Of a DNA stretch of 64,000 nt, positions 17,269 through 28,579 are shown in pieces. Under the pieces are notes generated by a model that was given only the letters and a program-made list of their open reading frames with translations, did not search any database and was not told the origin of the DNA. Within the stretch, counting starts at the first letter, position 1. Each line of letters opens with the position of its first letter. The DNA comes from JACCXG01 sp963834305 (GTDB lineage: Bacteria; Acidobacteriota; Vicinamibacteria; Vicinamibacterales; 2-12-FULL-66-21), in NCBI GenBank assembly GCA_963834305.1, contig CAWIAX010000002.1, forward strand, positions 1,426,001-1,490,000, given 5' to 3'. The translations under genes were made by a program, and so were the position numbers.

Positions 17269-18669
17269 ATGGCTACAGTCAATCCGTTGTTGCAGCAGAT
17301 CGACGCCATCGCCAAGGAAAAGGGCGTTGAGCCGGAGATCATCATCAGCGCCGTTCAGGACGCGCTCGAGGCGGCCGCGCGCAAACGCTACAAGAGCGAG
17401 GCGCTCCGCGCCCGCTTCAACACGGAGAGCGGCCAGCTCGAGCTGTATGCGGTGAAGAAGATCGTCGAGGAAGTGACCGACGCCGCGACCCAGATTTCGC
17501 TGGCCGAGGCGCAGGAGCTCTACGGCGACGAAGCCGAAGTGGACATGGAGATCGAGTTCCCGCGGCCGACCGAGGATCTCGGGCGCATCGCGGCGCAGAC
17601 GGCCAAGCAGGTGATCTTCCAGAAGGTGCGCGAGGCCGAGCGCGAGAACGTCTTCGGCGAGTACAGCCAGCGCATCGGCGAGGTCGTCAACGGCATGGTC
17701 AAGCGCTTCGAGAACGGCGACATCATCGTCGAGCTCGGACGGGTCGAGTCGCAGCTGCCCCGCAAGGAGCAGTCGCGGGCCGAGAACTACACCGTCGGCG
17801 ACCGCGTCCGCGCCGTGATCCGCGGCGTCAACCGCAGCGCCAAGGGGCCGCAGATCGTGCTGTCGCGGACCGACCCGGCCCTGCTCATCAAGCTGTTCGA
17901 GCAGGAAGTGCCGGAGATCTACGACGGCACCGTGATGATCCGCGGCGCGGTGCGCGAGGCCGGCGATCGCGCCAAGGTGGCCGTCTACTCGCGCGAGCGC
18001 GACGTCGACCCGGTCGGGGCGTGCGTCGGCATGAAGGGCACCCGGGTCCAGTCGATCATCCGCGAGCTCCGCGGCGAGAAGATCGACATCGTCGAATGGT
18101 CCGAGGATGCGATCCTCTTCGTGACCAACGCGATCAGCCCGGCGAAAGTCCAGCACGTGTCGATCGTGGACGACGCCGAGAAGGTCATGGAAGTCGTGGT
18201 CGAAGACAAGCAGCTGTCCCTCGCCATCGGCAAGAAGGGACAGAACGTCCGGCTCGCCGCCAAGCTGACCGGCTGGAAGATCGACATCAAGAGCGAAGAG
18301 GAGAAGCGCCGCGAGGTCGAGGCGCAGTTCGGCGCGCTCGAAGGCGGCGACGCTGTGGAAGGTGCGCTCGAAGGCGGCGACGCCGCCGCGGGCGAGCCTG
18401 CGGCCGCGGCGACGCTGGACGCGGACGCCGATGCCGAGGCGCAGGCCGCTGGCGAGGCGCTCGACGCCGCTCCGATCGAGGGGGACCTGACGGCCGCCGC
18501 GCCGGAGGATGCTGGTGCGCCGGCATCGGACGAAGCGGTCGAGCCCGAGGCGGCAGCGGGCGGCACCGGGAGTGAGGCTTCCGGGGCCGGCGACACGGAA
18601 ACGGCCGGCGAACCGCCGGCAGACGCCGCAGCCATCGCTGCGGACGACGAGACGACGGAAAAGCTGTAA
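17269..18669 (+). CDS. nusA: Transcription elongation/termination factor NusA with long acidic tail
   Basis: It modulates pausing, termination and antitermination at RNA polymerase. Order: N-terminal RNAP-binding domain (about 1-125), S1 domain (about 135-200, GDRVRAVIRGVN), two KH domains (VGACVGMKGTRVQ and LAIGKKGQNVRLA). After about residue 345 a 120-residue tail very rich in Ala, Glu, Asp and Gly replaces the acidic repeats found in some other NusA proteins; it contains two copies of ALEGGDA. The gene is intact. It is followed 7 bases later by infB with no ylxR-type gene between, which is unusual for this operon. Confidence 0.93.
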   Translation: MATVNPLLQQIDAIAKEKGVEPEIIISAVQDALEAAARKRYKSEALRARFNTESGQLELYAVKKIVEEVTDAATQISLAEAQELYGDEAEVDMEIEFPRPTEDLGRIAAQTAKQVIFQKVREAERENVFGEYSQRIGEVVNGMVKRFENGDIIVELGRVESQLPRKEQSRAENYTVGDRVRAVIRGVNRSAKGPQIVLSRTDPALLIKLFEQEVPEIYDGTVMIRGAVREAGDRAKVAVYSRERDVDPVGACVGMKGTRVQSIIRELRGEKIDIVEWSEDAILFVTNAISPAKVQHVSIVDDAEKVMEVVVEDKQLSLAIGKKGQNVRLAAKLTGWKIDIKSEEEKRREVEAQFGALEGGDAVEGALEGGDAAAGEPAAAATLDADADAEAQAAGEALDAAPIEGDLTAAAPEDAGAPASDEAVEPEAAAGGTGSEASGAGDTETAGEPPADAAAIAADDETTEKL

Positions 18670-18676
18670 CAAACGA

Positions 18677-21586
18677 ATGGCAACAGTCCGGATTTACAGG
18701 GTCGCGGAGCTCCTCAACACGTCGAGCCAGGAAGTGATCGCGCTGCTCAAGCGCGACCACGGGATCGAGGTGAAAAGTGCGTCGAGCACCATCGAGGAGG
18801 TCGTCGCGCGACAGTTCGTCGAGCGCCTGGCGCGGCAACGCAACATCAGCGTGCCGTCGAACGCCTCCTTTGCCGACACGCCGGTCGCGCCCAAGGGCCG
18901 CAAGCCGGCCGGCAAGGCGCCGGAGCCGGTCAAGACCGCCCCGGCCCTGCCGCCGCCGCGCCTGGTGAAGTCGGCGAAGCCGGCCGCCACGCTCGACGAC
19001 GGGGCCCAGGCCGCCCCGCCGGCCGAAGCGGAGTCCGTGCTGGTGCCTGCGCCGCCTGCCGTGATGGAGCCGGAGCCGGTCGCGCCGCCGCAGCCGGTCG
19101 CGCACGCGCCGGCCACGCGCTCCGGCGTCCGGTTCGAGGAACCGCCCGCGCCGGCCGTCGTGGAGCCGCCGCCTGCCCCGGCCCCGGTCGAGGGCGCCGA
19201 GCGCGCCGAGCCGCCGGCGCCAGCCGTCGAGCGCGAGCAGCCGGCCGCCGAGGCGGCGTCCGCGCCGGGCGAGGAAGCCGAGCCCGACACGACGACGGAG
19301 CCGATCCAGGCGCCGCCGCAGGGGCCGGAGATCGCCGCACGGTCGGTGGAGCGCCCCGCGCCCGCCGCGCCGCCGGCCTCGCGGCCACTGGCACCGCCCG
19401 CCACCGGGCGGGTCGTCCCGCCGACGCTGCGCCTGCGGGTCGAAGATCCGCGGACCGGCCAGGCGCCGCCGGCGCCGCCGCGCCGCCCGATGCTCGTGCG
19501 TCCGCCCGCGCCACCGCCGCCGCAGGCGGCGACCGGCAATCTGAGCCGGCCCGCGCCTGGACGCCCGGGCGCCGCGCCGCCACCGGGAAGTGCCGCGCGT
19601 CCGGCGCAGCGCCCGCCGTCGGGTCTGCCGCCGCGGCCGCCCATGGGCGGGCCGCGTCCGCTGCCGTCCCAGCCGGTGCGCCCGCCGCTGCCGCCGCGGC
19701 CGGGTCTGCCCGGCTACCGTCCGCCACCGCCGCGTTCGGGGCACCGCTCCGGCGGCGCGCCGGCGCGATCAGGGGCCCCGTCATGCCGCGCCGATGGCGC
19801 CGATGCCGCCGCCGCCCGTCACCCGGACGATCACGCTCGCCGAGGGCATGACGGTCGCCGACCTGGCGACCAAGCTCGACGTGAAGGCGAAGGACGTCCT
19901 GAAGAAGCTGATGGATCGCCGCATGATGATGACGATCAACAGCACGCTCGACGACGAGACAGCGACGATCGTCGCCCGCGACTTCGGCGCGGACGTCAAG
20001 ATGCAGAGCTTCGAGGAGGAGCTCCTGCAGGTGGAGTCGGAGGACGTCGAACCCGGAAGACCAGGTGACGCGCGCGCCGGTCGTCACCGTCATGGGCCAC
20101 GTCGATCACGGCAAGACCACGCTGCTCGACGCCATCCGCTCGACCCGCGTCGCCGAGCGCGAGGCCGGCGGCATCACCCAGCACATCGGCGCCTACGCCG
20201 TGCAGGTGAACGACCGCAACGTCGTGTTCCTCGACACCCCCGGCCACGAAGCGTTCACGATGATGCGCGCCCGCGGCGCCCGGGTCACCGACGTGGTCAT
20301 CCTGGTCGTGGCGGCAGACGACGGCGTCATGCCGCAGACCAGGGAAGCGATCGATCACGCGCGGGCGGCCGGCGTGCCGATCCTGGTCGCCATCAACAAG
20401 ATCGACAAGCCGAACGCCAACCCCGACCGCGTCAAGAAGGAGCTGTCGGACCTCGGCCTGACGCCCGAGCAGTGGGGCGGCCAGACCGTCACGGTCGATG
20501 TCTCGGCCAAGAAGCGGGAGAACCTCGAGCTGCTGCTCGAGATGATCCTGCTGGTCACCGAGATCAGCGACCTCAAGGCCAACCCGAAGCGGAACGCGTC
20601 GGGCACGGTGCTCGAGGCGAAGCTCGATCGCGGCCGCGGCCCGGTGGCGACGATCCTCGTCCAGGACGGCACGTTGCGCGTCGGCGACACGCTGATCGCC
20701 GGCACCATCGTCGGCAAGGTCCGCGCGCTCATCGACGACCGCGGCCGGCAGCTGAAGACGGCCGGCCCGGCCACGCCGGTCGAGGTGCTCGGGCTCGGCG
20801 GCCTGCCGCAGCCGGGCGACGCCTTCCAGGCGCTGACCGACGCGGCAAAGGCCCGCCAGATTGCCCTCTTCCGCCAGACCCAGGCGAAGGAGAAGGCGCT
20901 CGGCGGCAAGGGCGCGCGCCTGACCCTCGAGTCGCTCCAGGCGCAGATCGCCGACGGCGGCATCAAGGAGCTGCCGATCATCGTCAAGGCCGACGTGCAG
21001 GGCTCGACCGAGGTGCTCGGCGACACGCTGACCAAGCTCACCGACGAGAAGGTGAAGGTCCGCATCATCCACAGCGGCGTCGGCGCGATCAACGAGTCGG
21101 ACGTGCTGCTGGCCTCGGCGTCGAACGCCATCATCATCGGCTTCAACGTCCGGCCGGACCGCAACGCCGCCGACGTGGCCGAGCGCGAGACGGTCGACAT
21201 CCGCCTCCACTCGGTCATCTACAACGTCGTCGACGAGATGAAGAAGGCGATGACCGGGCTGCTCGATCCGACCTTCAAGGAAGTGCGGATCGGCCGGGCC
21301 GAAGTGCGCGACATCTTCAAGGTGCCGAAGTTCGGCACCATCGCCGGCTGCATGGTCACCGAAGGCCGGATCAGCCGGACCGGCGACGTCCAGGCGCGGC
21401 TGCTGCGCGACAACGTCGTGGTGTTCGAAGGCAAGATCGGCTCGCTGCGCCGCTTCAAGGACGACGTCTCCGAGGTCAAGACCGGCTTCGAGTGCGGCAT
21501 CGGCTTCGACACGCTACAACGACCTCAAGGTCGGCGACATCATCGAGGCCTTCGTCGTCGAGAAGGTCTTCTCGTCCGTCGGCTGA
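18677..21586 (+). CDS. infB: Translation initiation factor IF-2, frameshifted
   Basis: The N-terminus VRIYRVAELLNTSSQEVIALL is the IF2_N domain. A low-complexity Pro/Ala linker covers roughly residues 70-370, followed by a second IF2_N (TITLAEGMTVADLATKLDVKAKDVLKKL). The GTPase domain has G1 GHVDHGKTT, G3 DTPGHEAF and G4 NKID. Domains 2-4 end in VEKVFSSVG. At least three single-base shifts occur (near 19770 in the linker, near 20056 before the G domain, near 21513 before the C-terminus). Restored length is about 970 residues. It recruits initiator tRNA to the 30S subunit. Confidence 0.92.
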
Positions 21587-21644
21587 ACCACGGCGGGGCC
21601 AGGCGTGCCTGGCCCGCGCCACGATCGGGAGCAGCAGCGCCAAC

Positions 21645-22061
21645 ATGCCCGCAGGATCGCGGCCGTCCCGGATCGGTGATCAGCTCCGCGTCGAGCTGTC
21701 CGACCTCATCGCGCGGCAGGTCCACGATCCGGGCATCGGCTTTCTGACCATCACGCACGTCAAGGTCTCGCCCGACCTGCAGGTGGCGCGCGTCTACTAC
21801 ACCACGCTCGGCGACGACAAGGCGCGGCGCGAGTCGGGCCGCGCGCTCGGCCGGGCCACGCCGTTCCTGCGCCGCCAGATCGGCGCCCGGCTGCGGCTCA
21901 AGCGCGTGCCGCAGCTCGAGTTCATCTTCGACGAATCCATCGAGCGCGGCGACCGCATCGAGCAGATCCTGCGCGACATCGACAGCGAGCGGAGCGAGGC
22001 GGCCGGCACGCCGGCCGGAGAGGACAGCCCGCCCCCGGACGAACGAGAACACGATGACTGA
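21645..22061 (+). CDS. rbfA: 30S ribosome-binding factor RbfA
   Basis: A single KH-like domain of 138 residues: SRIGDQLRVELSDLI, DPGIGFLTITHVKVSPDLQ (the strand-helix signature), VYYTTLGDDKAR, RLKRVPQLEFIFDESIERG. It binds the 30S subunit during late maturation and cold adaptation. It has an extra acidic/Pro-rich tail after the conserved IEQILRDI. Its stop overlaps the start of the DHH gene by eight bases, so it is coupled to it. Confidence 0.9.
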   Translation: MPAGSRPSRIGDQLRVELSDLIARQVHDPGIGFLTITHVKVSPDLQVARVYYTTLGDDKARRESGRALGRATPFLRRQIGARLRLKRVPQLEFIFDESIERGDRIEQILRDIDSERSEAAGTPAGEDSPPPDEREHDD

Positions 22062-23094
22062 TTCCGGACCCACGGGCCCCGCCGCGGCGCTGGCCGCCGC
22101 GCCCGCCGCCAGCCTCGTCGCCCGGATCCGCGACGAGATCCTCAGCCGCCAGCGCTTCCTCATCACCTCCCACGCCCGGCCCGACGGCGATTCCATCGGC
22201 TCGCAGCTGGCGATGGCGTTCGCGCTCGACGCCCTCGGCAAGGACGTGCGCATCATCAACGCCGACGCCGCGCCGGAGCACTACTTCGAGTTTCCCGGCG
22301 TCGAGCGCATCGAAATCGCGGCGCGCGTGCCCGACGGCACCGCTGCCGACGCCGTGATCGTCATGGAGTGCGGCGACCTGAGCCGCACCGGCGTCCAGGG
22401 CTTCGAGGGCCGCTTCCTCATCAACATCGACCATCACGCCGGCAACCGGATGTACGGCGACGTCAACTGGTTCGACGAGTCCGCCGCCGCCTGCGCCGAG
22501 ATGGTGTTCGACGTGATCCGCGCCCTCGGCGTGCCGCTGACGCCGGAGATCGCCACCCACATCTACCTCGCCATCCTGACCGACACCGGCTCGTTCCACC
22601 ACTCCAACATCACGCCGCGGACGTTCGACATCTGCCGCCAGGCGGTGGAGGCGGGCGTCAACCCGGCCGCCATGGCGCGGCGGATCTTCGACAGCAACAG
22701 CTTCGGCAAGCTCAAGCTGATCGGCGCCCTGCTCGACCGCATGGAACTGCTCGACCACGGCCGCCTCGCGGTCCTCTACATCGACGACGCGATGCTCGCG
22801 GCGTGCGGCTGCACCCACAACGACACCGAGGGGCTGATCAACCTGCCGCTGACGGCGCGCGAGATCCAGGCCGTGGCGTTCTTCAAGGTGACACCCGGCG
22901 GCACCGTGCGGGTGAGCCTGCGCTCGAAGTACGACGTCGACGTGCGCCTCGTCGCCAGCGGGTTCGGCGGCGGCGGACACAAGAACGCGGCCGGCTTCAC
23001 CGTGACCGGCCCGCTCGCCCAGGTGCAGCCGATGATCCTCGAGAAGGTCACGGCGGCGATCGCCGAAGGCCTGCAGAGCCGCCCCGCTCCATGA
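22054..23094 (+). CDS. nrnA: DHH/DHHA1 phosphoesterase, NrnA-like oligoribonuclease/PAP phosphatase
   Basis: A 346-residue DHH-family enzyme. Motif order: SHARPDGDSIGSQLA (motif I with D-G-D), VMECGD (motif II), INIDHHAGN (DHH), ILTDTGSF (motif IV) and the DHHA1 glycine loop GFGGGGHKNAAG. This is the NrnA set; members degrade nanoRNA and dephosphorylate pAp from sulfate assimilation. The position between rbfA and truB is a widely conserved one. The start overlaps rbfA and the end overlaps truB by ATGA. Confidence 0.88.
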   Translation: MTDSGPTGPAAALAAAPAASLVARIRDEILSRQRFLITSHARPDGDSIGSQLAMAFALDALGKDVRIINADAAPEHYFEFPGVERIEIAARVPDGTAADAVIVMECGDLSRTGVQGFEGRFLINIDHHAGNRMYGDVNWFDESAAACAEMVFDVIRALGVPLTPEIATHIYLAILTDTGSFHHSNITPRTFDICRQAVEAGVNPAAMARRIFDSNSFGKLKLIGALLDRMELLDHGRLAVLYIDDAMLAACGCTHNDTEGLINLPLTAREIQAVAFFKVTPGGTVRVSLRSKYDVDVRLVASGFGGGGHKNAAGFTVTGPLAQVQPMILEKVTAAIAEGLQSRPAP

Positions 23095-24023
23095 ACGGGG
23101 TGCTGGTCGTCGACAAGCCCGCCGGGCCGACGTCGCACGACGTCGTGGCGCGGGTGCGGCGGGCGATCGGCCTGTCGCGCATCGGCCACACCGGCACGCT
23201 GGATCCGCTCGCCACCGGCGTCCTGCCGCTCGTCGTCGGCCGCGCCACCCGGCTGGCGCAGTTCCTGACCGCCGACGAAAAGGAGTACGTCGCGGGCATC
23301 CGCTTCGGGTATGCGACGCGGACCTACGACGCCGAGGACCGGCTCGTGCGCGACCCCGACGGCGGGCCGCTCGAGCTCACGCCCCCGCTCCGGACCGTCC
23401 ACGTCGAGCCGGAAGCCCTGCGGGGGGCGATGCGGGAGCTCACCGGCACGTACGAACAGATGCCCCCGGCGTTTTCCGCCAAGAAGGTCGGCGGGACCCC
23501 CGCCTACCTGCTGGCCCGGCTGGACAAGACGGTCGACGTCAAACCGGTGCCGGTCACGGTGTGGACGCTCGAGCTGCTCGCCTGCGCCGAGGGCCTGGCG
23601 ACGGTGCGAATCGTGTGCTCGAGCGGCTTCTACGTGCGGTCGCTGGCCCACGAGCTCGGGCAGCGGCTCGGCTGCGGCGCCCATCTCGAGTCGCTCCGGC
23701 GCGTCCGGGCGGGCGAGTTCCGGGTCGACCAGGCGGTGCCGCTCCGGACCATCCAGGAGGAGGGGCCCGACGCGCTGGCCCGGCTGGTGCCGATGCCCAG
23801 CCTGCTTGCGAGGCTGCCGCACGTGATCGTCAACGAGCGCGGCGCGCGGCGGGCGGCGCACGGCAACGCCCTCGCGGCCGAGGACCTGTCGCCGGGCGGG
23901 ATGGCCGGAGGAGCTGTCGGCGGCCCCGGTCCGGTCAGGGTCCTGGACGCGCACGGGATGCTGCTGGCCATCGGCGAGGTGGGCGCCGGCGGGCTTTTGC
24001 AACCCGTCGTCGTCCTGGTGTAA
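23091..24023 (+). CDS. truB: tRNA pseudouridine-55 synthase TruB
   Basis: 310 residues. It converts U55 to pseudouridine in the T-arm of tRNAs. Conserved features: GVLVVDKPAGPTSHDVV, the catalytic-Asp motif HTGTLDPLATGVL, YEQMPPAFSAKKVGG, and VRIVCSSGFYVRSLAHELG. The C-terminal region is a divergent PUA-like segment. The start ATG overlaps the nrnA stop (ATGA). The frame is intact. Confidence 0.93.
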   Translation: MNGVLVVDKPAGPTSHDVVARVRRAIGLSRIGHTGTLDPLATGVLPLVVGRATRLAQFLTADEKEYVAGIRFGYATRTYDAEDRLVRDPDGGPLELTPPLRTVHVEPEALRGAMRELTGTYEQMPPAFSAKKVGGTPAYLLARLDKTVDVKPVPVTVWTLELLACAEGLATVRIVCSSGFYVRSLAHELGQRLGCGAHLESLRRVRAGEFRVDQAVPLRTIQEEGPDALARLVPMPSLLARLPHVIVNERGARRAAHGNALAAEDLSPGGMAGGAVGGPGPVRVLDAHGMLLAIGEVGAGGLLQPVVVLV

Positions 24024-24091
24024 AATATTGAGTCTGTTGGGATTGTGATTATTCCAGCAGTTCATTATCGAGAATCAACGGCGGCCTGGTG

Positions 24092-24170
24092 CAGCACTCC
24101 TCCGGTGCTGTCCTGCGGATGCCCGCGGCGTGAGCCGGGGATCGAGGCGAGTCTGGGCCGCGCGTGGAGG
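24092..24170 (+). promoter_or_regulatory. rpsO leader: hairpin whose loop can pair with the ribosome binding site
   Basis: A 6-bp stem CAGCAC/GTGCTG (24092-24097 with 24105-24110) displays the loop TCCTCCG. CCTCC in the loop (24099-24103) is exactly complementary to the rpsO Shine-Dalgarno GGAGG (24166-24170). Such a pseudoknot would block ribosome entry, the logic used by the unrelated E. coli rpsO autoregulatory pseudoknot. Confidence 0.4.
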
Positions 24171-24175
24171 CAGAT

Positions 24176-24445
24176 GTGGCATTCACCAGAGATCGCAAGA
24201 CCGACATCATCGGGAACTACCGCACGCACGAGGGGGACACCGGCTCCCCGGAAGTCCAGGTGGCGCTCCTCAGCGAGCGCATCAGCTACCTGACGGAACA
24301 CTTCAAGACCCATTCGAAAGACCATCACTCGCGGCGCGGGCTGCTGATGCTCGTCGGCCAGCGCCGCCGTCTGCTGGACTACCTGAAGGGCAAGAACACG
24401 GACCGCTACGCGGATCTGATTCGCCGGCTCGGCATCCGGAAGTAG
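24176..24445 (+). CDS. rpsO: Small ribosomal subunit protein uS15
   Basis: 89 residues with the complete S15 sequence pattern: DTGSPEVQVALLSERI (16S-binding), HFKTHSKDHHSRRGLLMLVGQRRRLLDYL. The start is GTG 24176, set by GGAGG at 24166-24170 and by the family N-terminus (M-A-x-T). The classical rpsO-pnp order is kept. A CCGTG-TTCG-CACGG stem with a UUCG tetraloop lies 15 bases after the stop. Confidence 0.95.
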   Translation: MAFTRDRKTDIIGNYRTHEGDTGSPEVQVALLSERISYLTEHFKTHSKDHHSRRGLLMLVGQRRRLLDYLKGKNTDRYADLIRRLGIRK

Positions 24446-24459
24446 ATCGCCGGTCCCGC

Positions 24460-24473
24460 CGTGTTCGCACGGA
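24460..24473 (+). other. UUCG-capped hairpin between rpsO and pnp
   Basis: A CCGTG/CACGG stem with a TTCG tetraloop, no T-tract. It may act as a processing or stability element for the rpsO-pnp transcript, as hairpins in this gap do in enterobacteria; that role is inference. Confidence 0.4.
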
Positions 24474-24544
24474 CACCACCGCTCCCAATCCCGCGCACCG
24501 CACACCCGGAAGCTGGCGCAGCTCATTAAGACGGAACGAGGCAC

Positions 24545-26847
<2,303 letters not shown>

Positions 26848-26871
26848 CCGCGGCGGCCAACCAAACCCGGC

Positions 26872-26905
26872 GCGCGCCCGTCCTAACTGAAGGGGACGGG
26901 CGTGC
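26872..26905 (+). terminator. Long hairpin after pnp
   Basis: A 12-bp stem (GCGCGCCCGTCC with GGACGGGCGTGC, one G-U pair) and a 10-base loop. No T-tract follows. It sits between the pnp stop and the separately preceded cupredoxin gene. Confidence 0.5.
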
Positions 26906-26935
26906 CGCCCGGCCGATAACCCTGGGGAGGCCATC

Positions 26936-27283
26936 ATGACCCGTCCGCTTGCCTGTCTAATCCTTGCGGCGGTGTCCCTGATCGGCATCCCGGCGGGGGG
27001 GCAGGGGCCGATCCGCGACTTCGCCGTGCGCGGCGGCGACTTCTCGTTCGGGCCGAACCGCATCGAGGTCCAGAAGGACGATCTCGTCAAGATCAGCTTC
27101 ACGGCCGCGGACATCCCGCACAGCTTCACCATCGACGAGTACCGCATCTCCAAGCGCGCCGGCGCCGGCCAGACGGTCACGTTCGAGTTCCGCGCCGACC
27201 GCCCCGGCTCGTTCGACTTCTACTGCAATCTGTCCGCTGACGAGCGCTGCCGCGGCATGAAGGGACGGCTCGTCGTCAAGTAG
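26936..27283 (+). CDS. Small exported cupredoxin with an altered copper-ligand set
   Basis: 115 residues with a signal peptide (MTRPLACLILAAVSLIGIPA) and one cupredoxin domain resembling the CuA domain of cytochrome oxidase subunit II. Candidate ligands: His62 (IPHSF), Cys97 (FYCN), Cys105 and Met108 (CRGM). The position two residues before Met, normally His, is Cys here, and Cys97 and Cys105 are eight apart. GGGGAGG precedes the ATG at five bases. Probably periplasmic electron transfer or copper handling; no oxidase genes are nearby. Confidence 0.75.
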   Translation: MTRPLACLILAAVSLIGIPAGGQGPIRDFAVRGGDFSFGPNRIEVQKDDLVKISFTAADIPHSFTIDEYRISKRAGAGQTVTFEFRADRPGSFDFYCNLSADERCRGMKGRLVVK

Positions 27284-27412
27284 CCGCCGGCTGCAACCCG
27301 TCTGGCCCGCCGCCGCCGCGGCCGCGAGCCGGCCTCCCCGACATCACGCCCGACCTCAGCTCCCGGCCTTCGCGGGCCTCATCCCAGCGCCCTCATCGCC
27401 ACTCTCCAGCCC

Positions 27413-28501
27413 TCAGAGGCCCGCATGCCCGGCGTGTTGTGCCGCGCGCACCCGTTCGTCGACCGTCGGGTGGGTGTGGAACAGCCAGCGGGAGACGCGG
27501 GTCGGCTGCTCCTCCGCCAGGTTCTGGGCCGCCATCCGCCGGACCGCGGCGACGAAGGCGCCGGGCCGCGAGGCGATCGCCAGGGCAAAAGAATCCGCCC
27601 GCCGCTCGCTGCGGCGCGACAGCGCGTTCAGGAGCGGCCTGGCGGCCAGCCCCGCCGCACCGAGCGCCGCCGCGACGACCGGCAGGCCGGCGACGTCGGC
27701 CGGGCCGAGCAAACCGAGCGGTGCCCACCAGAGATTGAGCGCCAGAGCGGCACCGAGAAATCCGGCCAGCAGGACCGCGCACTCGGCGAGGAGCGCGCCG
27801 CGCAGGTCGCGGCGGACGTAGTGACCCAGTTCGTGCGCCAGGATCACCTCGATCTCGTCGTCCGTGTAGTCCGCGACCAGGGTGTGCGAGAGCAGGATGC
27901 GCCGGGTCGCGCCGAAGCCGACGAACAGGGCATTGGCCCGCCGCGTCCGCTCGCCGAGGCCCCACTCGCGGACGTCGAGGACGTGCACCCCGGCGCGGCG
28001 CGACAGGTCCACCAGGCGCTGGCGCAGCGGACCGGCCGGCAGCGGGCGGGAGCGATGAAAAATCGGCAGGATGAGCACCGGCCCGATCCACGTCAGCAGC
28101 GTCACCGCCCCCGCAGCGCCGGCAGCGGCGGCGAGCCACCACCAGACCGGCCATGCCCGCATCGCCGCCGCGAGCAGCCCGGCGCCGGCGATGGCTGCCG
28201 ACAGGGTCAGCGCGGCCGCCTTGCCGTAGTCGCGGAGCCAGGCGCGGGCGGAGACCTGCGACAAGCCGTATTGCCGCTCGAGCACGTAGCCCCGGTACCA
28301 GGCGGCTGGCAGGCTGACCGCCTCGTGCAGGAGGGCGACCATGATCACGTAGAGCGCCGCCGAGCCTCCCGCCAGCTCGCGCAGGCGGACCGACAGGCCC
28401 GTCAGCAGCAGGACGGCAATCACCAGCAGGGTGCTGGCGATCGCCGCGGCGCTGGTGCGCCGCCGGAGGCGGTGGTAGCGCGAGGCTTTCGGTTCGTTCA
28501 C
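27413..28501 (-). CDS. M48-family membrane metalloprotease, Ste24/CAAX-protease type
   Basis: 362 residues with several membrane segments (about 20-40, 48-65, 93-112, 118-145) and the zinc motif AHELGHYVRRD (HExxH, about residue 243), with a downstream Glu ligand candidate in SRRSERRADSFAL. The extended N-terminal membrane domain is like Ste24 rather than HtpX. It likely acts in membrane protein quality control. The gene lies downstream of smc on the same strand with a gap of about 78 bases. Confidence 0.85.
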   Translation of the reverse strand: MNEPKASRYHRLRRRTSAAAIASTLLVIAVLLLTGLSVRLRELAGGSAALYVIMVALLHEAVSLPAAWYRGYVLERQYGLSQVSARAWLRDYGKAAALTLSAAIAGAGLLAAAMRAWPVWWWLAAAAGAAGAVTLLTWIGPVLILPIFHRSRPLPAGPLRQRLVDLSRRAGVHVLDVREWGLGERTRRANALFVGFGATRRILLSHTLVADYTDDEIEVILAHELGHYVRRDLRGALLAECAVLLAGFLGAALALNLWWAPLGLLGPADVAGLPVVAAALGAAGLAARPLLNALSRRSERRADSFALAIASRPGAFVAAVRRMAAQNLAEEQPTRVSRWLFHTHPTVDERVRAAQHAGHAGL

Positions 28502-28579
28502 GGACAGGCCCGGACGCCCGGGGCCAGCCGGCGCTGAACACGCCGCGCTGGCGCCAGGCAGCTGGCGAAGCGGAGCCCG

